Source: MADRE2 sp964397015 (lineage in GTDB: Bacteria; Desulfobacterota; Desulfobacteria; Desulfobacterales; Desulfobacteraceae). Taken from it: a DNA stretch of 5,642 bases. The stretch lies in the NCBI GenBank assembly GCA_964397015.1, contig CAYNHL010000175.1, positions 1 to 5,642 of the forward strand, read 5' to 3'. Position numbers and translations under genes: made by a program. The number at the start of each line of letters is the position of its first letter. Within the stretch, counting starts at the first letter, position 1. Shown in pieces: positions 1-5,446 of this stretch. Below the pieces are notes generated by a model, which saw nothing but the letters and a program-made list of their open reading frames with translations, did not search any database and was not told the DNA's origin.

Positions 1-1052
1 TTGTTGAATAACTGGGCCCGGATTCCCGGTCTGCCCCAGGTTTTATAGTCTGCGGCCTTTATATCTGAGGCGAGTTTTCCTGCCAGGGAAATAAAGTGCG
101 GGCGGAACTGTTTTCGGATTTCTTCGATTGCCAGGCCCCGGAAGTTAAAATTGGCAGTGGCGCAGAGTTCGAGCTGTTTGAGTGAGATGTCCCAAAATTC
201 ATGGAAATCAAAATTTTCAGTCCAGTTATACTGTTCCCGCCAGAAGCAGGGGATTGCGGTCGGGCCGATTTTGATTTTCCCGTCAACAGTGACTGTAAAA
301 TGCACACCCAAAAAAGGGTTCGCCAGATCCGGCACCGGGTAAATATTTGTGGACAGCCGGGGCGCGGTGCCTGAGGCATACAGATAAAGACCCTTGAAAG
401 GCAGCAGCACATGGTCGGCCGAAAATCCGAAATCCGTTGCGATCCGGTCGGCATACAGGCCTGCCGCATTGATCAGAAAGCCGTATTCATATGCGCCGTC
501 AGTGGTGAGAACCCTGTTATTGTCCCGGCCGGTGTATTTGACATTAAACCTGATGTCAACGCCTTTTTCGCAGGCTTCTCCTGCCATGGCCCGAACCACT
601 TCCAGTGGGTTCACCGAGGCCGTGTCCGGTGAGAACAGGGCGTGTTTAAAGGTCTTTACCCGGGGCTCGATGGCCAGTGCTTCTGCCAAAGTGAGTTTGT
701 GGAGTTCAACCCCGTTCTTTGAGGCCCGGTCCAGGAGGATATCCAGTCCCGGCAGATCCTTCTCGTTTCGCGCCACAACCAGTTTGCCGCAGTGATTTAT
801 GCGTATACGGTGCCTGCTGCAGAAGGCCTTTAACTGCTGATTGCCCTGACGGGTGAATCTGGCCTTGAAGCTGTCGGCAGTATAGTAGAAGCCGGCATGG
901 ATGACGCCGCTGTTCCTGCCGCTGGCATGTGCGCCTGCTGATTTCTCCTTTTCCAGGAGGATGATCCGTGCTTTAGGATATCGTGAGGCTAACTCCACGG
1001 CAATGGTCAGGCCGATGATACCGCCTCCGATGATGATAAAATCTGCTTTCAT
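1..1052 (-). CDS. lhgO: L-2-hydroxyglutarate oxidase-like FAD-dependent oxidoreductase, C-terminus beyond left edge
   Basis: The frame is open from the ATG at 1050-1052 to the window edge, giving 350 residues; family members are about 400-420 residues, so roughly the last 50-70 are missing. Seen: an N-terminal dinucleotide-binding motif IIGGGIIG (residues 7-14), the acidic residue ending the second beta strand (E34), the signature GRNSGVIHAGFYY (45-57), IYPVPD (237-242) followed by PFLGVHF, and RPGIRAQL (341-348). These match the LhgO/L2HGDH branch of DAO-type flavoproteins, which oxidise L-2-hydroxyglutarate to 2-oxoglutarate, passing electrons towards the quinone pool in E. coli. The start at 1050 aligns with the E. 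coli N-terminus; a second in-frame ATG at 1062-1064 would add MNPR and arises from a 12-base duplication. No clear Shine-Dalgarno precedes either, and a dispersed repeat lies immediately upstream. Homologues also occur in polysaccharide loci, so the true substrate here is open. Confidence 0.9.
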   Translation of the reverse strand, partial: MKADFIIIGGGIIGLTIAVELASRYPKARIILLEKEKSAGAHASGRNSGVIHAGFYYTADSFKARFTRQGNQQLKAFCSRHRIRINHCGKLVVARNEKDLPGLDILLDRASKNGVELHKLTLAEALAIEPRVKTFKHALFSPDTASVNPLEVVRAMAGEACEKGVDIRFNVKYTGRDNNRVLTTDGAYEYGFLINAAGLYADRIATDFGFSADHVLLPFKGLYLYASGTAPRLSTNIYPVPDLANPFLGVHFTVTVDGKIKIGPTAIPCFWREQYNWTENFDFHEFWDISLKQLELCATANFNFRGLAIEEIRKQFRPHFISLAGKLASDIKAADYKTWGRPGIRAQLFN

Positions 1053-1071
1053 TCTGGGGTTCATTCTGGGG
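1048..1071. repeat. 12-base perfect tandem duplication over the lhgO start
   Basis: The unit TTCATTCTGGGG occurs twice back to back (1048-1059 and 1060-1071). On the coding strand this duplicates CCCCAGAATGAA, so two in-frame ATG codons lie 12 bases apart. The GGGG of the second unit is also the first four bases of the dispersed repeat at 1068, which suggests the duplication arose with, or by slippage after, arrival of that repeat. Confidence 0.85.
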
Positions 1072-1095
1072 TCAGGCTTGGCTTATTGGCTTATT
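1068..1095 (+). repeat. Dispersed GGGGTCAGG repeat, copy 1
   Basis: It begins GGGGTCAGGCTTGG and ends in two tandem copies of TTGGCTTA plus TT. The first 25 bases are identical to copies at 3310 and 5409, and all 28 match copy 2. It lies directly upstream of lhgO, 15 bases from the preferred ATG, and has displaced or replaced the native leader. Repeats with a GGGGTCAG end are, from memory, common at gene borders in Desulfobacterota genomes and may be non-autonomous, transposase-mobilised sequences. That origin is inference; no transposase is present here. Confidence 0.85.
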
Positions 1096-1150
1096 TGAGA
1101 TGGTACGCAATTCCAGTGTTTATTTATTAATTTGGCCAGGTGTGCCAAAG

Positions 1151-1166
1151 AGTTATCAGTTATCAG
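1151..1166. repeat. Short tandem repeat AGTTATC x2.3
   Basis: The 7-base unit AGTTATC occurs twice followed by AG. It lies between copy 1 of the dispersed repeat and the 3' end of the rpn remnant. It resembles the tandem tail of the dispersed repeat in style (a 7-8 base unit, twice) but not in sequence. Its role is unknown; it may mark the breakpoint that truncated the rpn gene. Confidence 0.6.
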
Positions 1167-1184
1167 TGTTGGCTATCTGAGCGA

Positions 1185-1304
1185 TCATTTCTTCGGATAA
1201 CCCATTTTTTCCGATAATTCAGGCGGAAGAGTATGCCGGATGAAGTCTGCTGCATGCTCGCGGATTGAAAAGGTCTGTTTGAAGAACAGGTCGTGGTGTT
1301 CCAT
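1185..1304 (-). pseudogene. Truncated Rpn/YhgA-like nuclease (putative transposase) N-terminal remnant
   Basis: An ATG at 1302-1304, with AAAGGA six bases upstream as ribosome binding site, opens a 39-residue frame ending in TGA at 1185-1187. The peptide begins MEHHDLFFKQTFSIREHAA and continues DFIRHTLPPELSEK. This is the pattern of the N-terminus of the Rpn/YhgA-like family (HD-x-FFK-xxFS, then DFL-x-x-x-LP-x-E), PD-(D/E)XK nucleases linked to recombination. Normal members are about 300 residues, so about 85% is missing, including the whole catalytic core. No continuation is visible in other frames downstream; an AGTTATC tandem repeat and a dispersed repeat follow. The rest of the 329-base gap around it (1053-1381) holds only those repeats and, at 1323-1346, a GGGTCAG-CTAAACACCCCC-GGTCA stretch that may be a transposon-end relic. 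A translated small peptide is possible but not supported. Confidence 0.65.
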
Positions 1305-1381
1305 TTTGATTCCTTTGGTAATGGGTCAGCTAAACACCCCCGGTCATAGTGGACATGTTTTTGCCACATAGAAAATAAATT

Positions 1382-2401
1382 TTAATCCAGTAGTTTGTTA
1401 AGACCGGAATCTCTGTGGAAAATTACTTTGTATTTTTTTTGAAACCTTACGATTTTTGGGTCAAAATTTTCCATAATGTCTTTATGTTGCTTATCAAGAT
1501 AACTTTTTAAAAAAAGTTTTTCTTCTTCCAATTTTCGCAAAAGGGAAGAGTGATCCGTCTGTTCAGCGGCGCGGCAACAACGCATGAAAGTTTTGAAATG
1601 AATATGTTTCAAAATCCCCTTGTCCGTAAACAGAAAGTGATGGTTTGGATCACCCTCATGGCTCTGATCCAGTATAAAAACTTGCTGCTCTGACTTTTTG
1701 TCAAACTCATCCATAAGCCTTTCGTGCACCTTGCTTATGTGTTTCCAGAACCGATGTTTCAGTTCGTCCAGTTGCGATTCCAGGCCCTTGGCATCAATCT
1801 TAAGATCAAAAAGATACCCGGAACCTTCAGCCTTTCCATGATTTTTTCCATGCGTGAACTCGTGCGGAATCAGTTTTTCCATGTAATCGTTCCCATACTC
1901 ATCAAGCTGACAGTAGAGGTAGCCGGCAACCATGCTTAGCACTCCATAGCTGAAAGAGCCGTCTATCATCAAACGTGCCCAGGTTAAATACAGCGACCCT
2001 CTATACGGTTTTTTTTCAAAATCTTTTTGCGCTCTCTCTCGGGAGTTTTCCTGAAACTTGTAATCATCAAAATCGTAATCATAAAGTGTCTCAAAACTGA
2101 GTAGGTTTTTTTTGCTGCAGAAATGTTCATTCAAGTAAAAAAAATCTTCACCAATCCCTTGTATTGGAAGCAATGTGGCGTTAAATTCTGTACATTGCGC
2201 TTCGTCCATTGCATGCCATGCCCCCTTTAGATCATCGTTGTTGGAGACAGAAATATTAAACAGCTCTCTCAACAGGAATTGCCTGATCCTAAAGGCATCT
2301 TCTTCGGGTGTGTCAACCCGGTATTTTTCCTGGCACTTTTTATCCCAGGAAAAATAATCGGGCACAAATTTAATAATCGCTTTTCTTAATTCCGGCAGCA
2401 A
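1382..2401 (-). CDS. Uncharacterised 339-residue protein, downstream of the GNAT toxin-antitoxin pair
   Basis: I do not recognise the family. The frame runs from a TTG at 2399-2401 to TAA at 1382. No ATG suits: the first internal Met is residue 65, and the frame extends upstream only to the tacT stop (2447-2449). So the start is either TTG or a lost native one. Seen: no signal peptide or convincing membrane helix; a charged N-terminal half with DYDFDDYKF (108-116); a hydrophobic patch at 150-165; a HEFTH string (180-184) matching the HExxH zinc-protease pattern but preceded by Pro and without a clear third ligand; heptad-like, Lys/Glu-rich segments around 205-235 and 285-315; and paired cysteines (276-277). 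It is visibly AT-richer than fcl, gmd and lhgO, pointing to separate acquisition. It lies 45 bases after tacT in the same frame, so co-transcription is likely. A defence or accessory toxin role is only a guess from position. Confidence 0.75.
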   Translation of the reverse strand: MLPELRKAIIKFVPDYFSWDKKCQEKYRVDTPEEDAFRIRQFLLRELFNISVSNNDDLKGAWHAMDEAQCTEFNATLLPIQGIGEDFFYLNEHFCSKKNLLSFETLYDYDFDDYKFQENSRERAQKDFEKKPYRGSLYLTWARLMIDGSFSYGVLSMVAGYLYCQLDEYGNDYMEKLIPHEFTHGKNHGKAEGSGYLFDLKIDAKGLESQLDELKHRFWKHISKVHERLMDEFDKKSEQQVFILDQSHEGDPNHHFLFTDKGILKHIHFKTFMRCCRAAEQTDHSSLLRKLEEEKLFLKSYLDKQHKDIMENFDPKIVRFQKKYKVIFHRDSGLNKLLD

Positions 2402-2412
2402 TGATTGAAAAT

Positions 2413-2430
2413 GGGGGTCAAGTGGGTCAG
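2413..2430 (+). repeat. Imperfect GGGTCA direct repeat between tacT and the unknown gene
   Basis: GGGTCA occurs at 2415-2420 and again at 2424-2429, spaced nine bases apart, within a G-rich run (GGGGGTCAAGTGGGTCAG). It shares the GGGTCA core of the larger dispersed repeat but not the GGCTTATT tail. It fills most of the 45-base gap between the tacT stop and the TTG start of the next gene, and may be a diverged or different member of the same repeat type. Confidence 0.5.
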
Positions 2431-2446
2431 TAAGGGGGCGGGTTGT

Positions 2447-2971
2447 TCATTTGAATGATTTTAAGGGTAAAAACAGTCTTGTACTGCTACCCTTTAAGCA
2501 TTCAAACCCGTATTGTTCATAAAAGCCTTTGGCATTGTCGTTGACTGCATCAACAATCATGGCATAGATTGCTATCTGATCGCTTACGGACAAAGTCCGC
2601 TTAATGGCATCTATCAGCAGCATTTTGCCGATACCGTTTCCCTGGGCATTTTTACTGACGGCAAGCCTGCCAATCAGGGCAGCAGGTATCGGATGCCTGG
2701 GAAGATTCCGGGCCATATTATCAGGTAAGTCGCTCAGTCGAACAGATAGAGTGCTCAAGCTGTAATAGCCCAGTATTTCTTTGGAATTGCCAGGCTGCCC
2801 TGCAATAAAAGTACGGCTGATACTGCGTTTGGTATCCTGACCGGCCTGCTTATGGATGTAATTATCCAATGTGTCTACATTGCAATGAAAGCCGGCTCTG
2901 TCGTGATTTTTATTCAGCGGGGCAATAACCAGATTCTGGAAAGTGTCATTTGGTGGTGACACGTTTATCAT
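2447..2971 (-). CDS. tacT: GNAT acetyltransferase toxin of a type II toxin-antitoxin system (TacT-like)
   Basis: TacT-type toxins acetylate the amino group of charged aminoacyl-tRNAs and stop translation. From the ATG at 2969-2971 the product is 174 residues; a TTG at 2978-2980 would add three. ATG is preferred, with GAAG just upstream. Seen: the family N-terminal block FHCNVDTLDNYIHKQAGQD (about 28-46) leading to RTFIA; the substrate-channel block GRLAVSK; the acetyl-CoA pyrophosphate loop QGNGIGKMLL (110-119); and FYEQYGF (150-156), whose first Tyr (151) corresponds to the catalytic Tyr of Salmonella TacT. All key elements are present, so it is probably active. Its start overlaps the antitoxin end by 26 bases, typical of translationally coupled TA pairs. 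The specific tRNA target cannot be read from sequence. The symbol denotes family, not proven orthology. Confidence 0.92.
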   Translation of the reverse strand: MINVSPPNDTFQNLVIAPLNKNHDRAGFHCNVDTLDNYIHKQAGQDTKRSISRTFIAGQPGNSKEILGYYSLSTLSVRLSDLPDNMARNLPRHPIPAALIGRLAVSKNAQGNGIGKMLLIDAIKRTLSVSDQIAIYAMIVDAVNDNAKGFYEQYGFECLKGSSTRLFLPLKSFK

Positions 2972-3233
2972 ATTCTTCAAAAGCTGCGGTCAATTTGGGA
3001 TTAAACCTTACCGGGGCGGAAAGTGCTTCAAAAAAAACCTTTGAATCATTTGCATTCAAGGTCATCGTCTGATGTTCATGGACTGTTTTTTCCGCACATT
3101 TCAGCGCACTGGTCAATATAAAATGACTGACTGTCTTGCCCTCAAACCCGGCAGCAAGCGTTATAATATCTTTTACACCACTTTTTACACGGAGATTGAT
3201 TCTTTCGGTTTTATTTTGTGATGCTGCATCCAT
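2946..3233 (-). CDS. tacA: DUF1778 ribbon-helix-helix antitoxin (TacA-like)
   Basis: This 95-residue protein has the family layout: a DNA-binding ribbon-helix-helix at the N-terminus with the strand RINLRV (11-16), a helix KDIITLAAGFEGK and the turn TVSHFILTSALKCAEK (34-49), then a C-terminal toxin-neutralising tail with SKVFFEALSAPVRFNPKLTAAF (about 64-85). DUF1778 antitoxins bind the GNAT toxin, mask its acetyl-CoA site, and with it repress their own promoter. The ATG at 3231-3233 is preceded by AAAAAAGG about eight bases away. The order antitoxin then toxin with overlapping ends is canonical. A good promoter lies 39 bases upstream of the ATG, so the pair is an autonomous unit despite lying downstream of gmd in the same direction. 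Confidence 0.92.
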   Translation of the reverse strand: MDAASQNKTERINLRVKSGVKDIITLAAGFEGKTVSHFILTSALKCAEKTVHEHQTMTLNANDSKVFFEALSAPVRFNPKLTAAFEEYDKRVTTK

Positions 3234-3271
3234 GATTATGCCTTTTTTCTATTTGCGTTGACCTTTTTACG

Positions 3272-3300
3272 AATGTACGCCATATCGGTGCCTTTGTCAA
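3272..3300 (-). promoter_or_regulatory. Sigma-70-type promoter of the tacA-tacT pair
   Basis: On the coding strand a perfect -35 box TTGACA (3295-3300) and a -10 box TACATT (3272-3277, four of six consensus bases) are separated by exactly 17 bases. The -10 lies 38 bases before the antitoxin ATG. The -35 box is only nine bases from copy 2 of the dispersed repeat, so the TA unit starts almost at the repeat edge. Autoregulation by the TacA/TacT complex is expected from the family. Possible half-sites (TTGAC at 3259-3263 on the plus strand facing GTCAA at 3296-3300; CGTA-CATT-CGTA over the -10) are too weak to call an operator. Confidence 0.7.
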
Positions 3301-3309
3301 TGTGTTTTC

Positions 3310-3337
3310 GGGGTCAGGCTTGGCTTATTGGCTTATT
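3310..3337 (+). repeat. Dispersed GGGGTCAGG repeat, copy 2
   Basis: It is identical over 28 bases to copy 1 at 1068, and its TTGGCTTA tail runs on for two more bases (GG). It sits between the gmd stop codon (17 bases away) and the tacA promoter, that is, at the junction of the GDP-fucose genes and the toxin-antitoxin island. In all three copies the GGGGTCA end faces the downstream gene. Confidence 0.88.
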
Positions 3338-3354
3338 GGTTTTTTTGAAAAAGC

Positions 3355-4443
3355 CTATTCACTGTGATTGAATACCTGGAATCCTGCCCGCTGGCACAGT
3401 TCATCTTTTTTGGCCTGCTCGAGATCATAAAGGGTCATCTCTTTGACAAGGGTTTCAAAGGAGACTTTTGGTTCCCAGCCAAGGTTCTGCCGGGCTTTGG
3501 AGGGATCTCCAAGCAGGGTGTCCACCTCTGTCGGCCTGAAATACCTTTTATCCACGGCGACAATGGTTTTGCCGTTGGCCGGGTTGATGCCTTTTTCATC
3601 GATGCCGGTGCCTTCCCACTGGATTGCCATGCCCAGCTCAGCTGCGCAAAGTTCCACAAATTCGCGCACCGAGTGCTGCTCGCCCGTGGCAATCACGTAA
3701 TCTTCCGGGGTCTCTTGCTGCAGCATGAGCCACTGCATCTCCACGTAATCTTTTGCATGGCCCCAGTCGCGTCTGGCATCCATGTTGCCCAGGTACAGGC
3801 AGTCCTGCATGCCAAGATGGATCCGGCACAGGGCTCTTGTGATCTTGCGGGTAACAAAGGTTTCACCCCTGAGGGGAGACTCGTGGTTAAACAGGATACC
3901 GTTGCAGGCATACAGATCATAGGCCTCCCGGTAATTAACCGTGATCCAGTAGGCATAGAGTTTGGCCACCCCATAAGGGCTCCTGGGGTAGAAGGGGGTT
4001 TTTTCGGTCTGGGGGGTCTCTTGGACCTTGCCGTAGAGTTCGGAAGTGGAGGCCTGGTAAAAGCGTGTTTTTTTCTCCAGGCCCAGCAGCCGGATTCCTT
4101 CCAGCAGGCGCAGGGTGCCGAGGGCATCGGTGTCAGCCGTGTATTCCGGGGCTTCAAAGGATACCTGGACATGGCTCTGGGCTGCCAGGTTGTATACCTC
4201 GTCCGGCTGGACATGCTGCAGGATGCGGATAAGGTTGGTGGCATCTGTCAGATCTCCATAGTGCAGGACCATGCGGCGGCGGATTTCATGGGGATCCTGG
4301 TAGAGGTGGTCGATGCGGTCGGTGTTGAACAGGGATGCACGGCGCTTGATGCCGTGGACTTCATATCCTTTTTCAAGCAGCAGTTCCGCCAGGTAGGCGC
4401 CGTCCTGCCCGGTGATGCCGGTTATCAATGCTTTTTTTGTCAT
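3355..4443 (-). CDS. gmd: GDP-mannose 4,6-dehydratase
   Basis: It catalyses the NADP-dependent conversion of GDP-D-mannose to GDP-4-keto-6-deoxy-D-mannose, the first step of GDP-L-fucose synthesis, in the cytoplasm. The product is 362 residues (E. coli Gmd 373) and is close to it along its whole length. Seen: the Rossmann motif GITGQDG (9-15); the catalytic set T133, E135, Y157 and K161 (STSELYG and YGVAK); and family blocks NHESPLRGETFVTRK, LGNMDARRDWGHAKDYV and RYFRPTEVDTLLGDP. Compared with E. coli it lacks a short loop near residue 290. The start MTKKALITG at 4441-4443 is chosen over an upstream ATG at 4524 because it matches the family N-terminus and has a strong AAGGAAA five bases ahead; the longer frame overlaps fcl. 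It follows fcl by 16 bases, so the two form one operon, in the reverse of the E. coli gmd-fcl order. Confidence 0.97.
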   Translation of the reverse strand: MTKKALITGITGQDGAYLAELLLEKGYEVHGIKRRASLFNTDRIDHLYQDPHEIRRRMVLHYGDLTDATNLIRILQHVQPDEVYNLAAQSHVQVSFEAPEYTADTDALGTLRLLEGIRLLGLEKKTRFYQASTSELYGKVQETPQTEKTPFYPRSPYGVAKLYAYWITVNYREAYDLYACNGILFNHESPLRGETFVTRKITRALCRIHLGMQDCLYLGNMDARRDWGHAKDYVEMQWLMLQQETPEDYVIATGEQHSVREFVELCAAELGMAIQWEGTGIDEKGINPANGKTIVAVDKRYFRPTEVDTLLGDPSKARQNLGWEPKVSFETLVKEMTLYDLEQAKKDELCQRAGFQVFNHSE

Positions 4444-4448
4444 GCTTG

Positions 4449-4455
4449 TTTCCTT
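4449..4455 (-). promoter_or_regulatory. Ribosome binding site of gmd
   Basis: AAGGAAA on the coding strand lies five bases before the ATG at 4441-4443, within the 16-base gap after the fcl stop. It decides the gmd start in favour of MTKKALITG and against a 27-residue longer frame beginning inside fcl. Confidence 0.8.
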
Positions 4456-4459
4456 GTGT

Positions 4460-5446
4460 TTATTCCCGGAAGCCTGCCTGGTGGTCGACAAACCAGGCAT
4501 AGGCGTCGGCGAGGCCTTGTTCAAGGGGGATGGACGGGGCCCAGCCCAGGGATTTTAATTTGGATACATCCAGCAGTTTTCTGGGAGTGCCGTCCGGTTT
4601 GGAGGTATCAAAGGTCAGGCGGCCGGAAAACCCGGTCACTTTTGCAATGGTTTCGGCCAGCTCCCGGATGGTGCAGTCCCGGCCTGTTCCCACATTGATG
4701 TGGGACAGCATGGGCCGGGTGTGGGCCTTGTAAGTCGCTTCATCCAGGTTCATGACGTGAACCGTGGCTGCGGCCATGTCGTCCACGTGTAGAAATTCTC
4801 GCATGGGGTTGCCGGAACCCCAGATTACCACTTCCGGGGCCCGCTGCCGGACTGCATCATGAAACCGTCGCAGCAGGGCAGGTATCACATGGCTGTTTTG
4901 TGGGTGGAAGTTGTCTCCCGGCCCGTAGAGGTTGGTGGGCATGACGCTGCGGTAATCCCGCCCATACTGGCGGTTATAGCTTTCACACAGCTTGATCCCG
5001 GCAATTTTGGCAATGGCGTAGGGCTCGTTGGTTGGTTCCAGGACACCCGTCATCAGGGACTCTTCTTTCATGGGCTGGGCAGCGTCCCTCGGATAGATGC
5101 AGCTGCTTCCAAGGAAAAGCAGTTTCTGGACACCGCTTTTGTGGGCCGCATGGATCACATTGGCCTGGACCATCAGGTTTTCATAGATGAATTCGGCAGG
5201 GTAGGTGTTATTGGCATGAATACCTCCCACTTTGGCCGCTGCCAGGTAGACCTGGTCCGGTTTTTGTGACTGCATGAAATCCATGACCGCCCGCTGGTCC
5301 AGAAGATCCAGTTCACTGCGGGTCCGGGTGATGATGCAGGATTGGCCCATCCGCTCCAGTTGACGGACAATGGCGCTTCCCACCATCCCGCGATGCCCGA
5401 AAACTAACGGGGTCAGGCTTGGCTTATTGGCTTTATTGTAGTTCAT
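4460..5446 (-). CDS. fcl: GDP-L-fucose synthase (GDP-4-keto-6-deoxymannose epimerase/reductase) with repeat-encoded N-terminus
   Basis: It carries out the 3,5-epimerisation and NADPH-dependent 4-reduction that convert the Gmd product to GDP-L-fucose. The 328 residues align with E. coli Fcl/WcaG (321) with a constant offset of seven. Seen: the Rossmann loop GHRGMVG (17-23); the catalytic S114, Y143 and K147 (GSSCIYP and YAIAK); the acid/base pair C116 and H186; and blocks LAAAKVGG, PTNLYGP, WGSGNPMREFLHVDDMA and SKPDGTPRKLLD. It should be active. Odd: residues about 4-13 (NKANKPSLTP) are encoded by copy 3 of the dispersed repeat and stand in for the usual start of the first beta strand. The ATG at 5444-5446 is the only one that keeps the Rossmann loop; the next Met (21) falls inside it. 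No strong ribosome binding site precedes it, but the ATG overlaps the hepT stop (ATGA), so translational coupling is likely. Confidence 0.96.
   Translation of the reverse strand: MNYNKANKPSLTPLVFGHRGMVGSAIVRQLERMGQSCIITRTRSELDLLDQRAVMDFMQSQKPDQVYLAAAKVGGIHANNTYPAEFIYENLMVQANVIHAAHKSGVQKLLFLGSSCIYPRDAAQPMKEESLMTGVLEPTNEPYAIAKIAGIKLCESYNRQYGRDYRSVMPTNLYGPGDNFHPQNSHVIPALLRRFHDAVRQRAPEVVIWGSGNPMREFLHVDDMAAATVHVMNLDEATYKAHTRPMLSHINVGTGRDCTIRELAETIAKVTGFSGRLTFDTSKPDGTPRKLLDVSKLKSLGWAPSIPLEQGLADAYAWFVDHQAGFRE
5409..5437 (+). repeat. Dispersed GGGGTCAGG repeat, copy 3, inside the fcl reading frame
   Basis: The first 25 bases are identical to copies 1 and 2; then one extra T (the run at 5432-5434 is TTT where the others have TT) before ATT. 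It lies between seven and 36 bases downstream of the fcl ATG and is translated as about ten residues. The extra base sets the reading frame: with the copy 1/2 sequence, translation from the ATG would reach TGA after ten codons. Confidence 0.88.

Noticed and set aside
59..469. A 136-codon minus-strand frame within lhgO
   Set aside because: It is a shadow frame of the real lhgO coding sequence, which shows continuous family motifs in a different frame.
1131..1149. Inverted repeat TTTGGC / GCCAAA with a 7-base loop
   Set aside because: The six-base stem has no T-tract on either strand, so it is not an intrinsic terminator, and it is short enough to occur by chance.
1323..1346. GGGTCAG-CTAAACACCCCC-GGTCA resembling the terminal region of an IS21-type element
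   Set aside because: Resemblance is from memory only; there is no transposase, no paired end and no target duplication, so it is mentioned but not called.
1163..1369. A 68-codon minus-strand frame covering the rpn remnant region
   Set aside because: It is in another frame from the Rpn-like peptide, which has the better start and ribosome binding site; the 68-residue product has no family features.
3310..3357. Possible terminator after gmd (GGCTT pairing with AAGCC across the T/A-rich stretch)
   Set aside because: The stem is five bases with a long A/T loop and no following U-run in the direction of gmd transcription.
4444..4524. N-terminal extension of Gmd by 27 residues from an upstream ATG
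   Set aside because: It overlaps fcl, matches nothing in the family, and the ATG at 4441-4443 has a strong ribosome binding site and the conserved N-terminus.
3364..4698. A 444-codon open frame on the plus strand opposite gmd and fcl
   Set aside because: It is antisense to two strongly conserved genes, its product is Cys/Gly/Phe-rich without any recognisable domain, and its openness follows from the codon bias of gmd and fcl.
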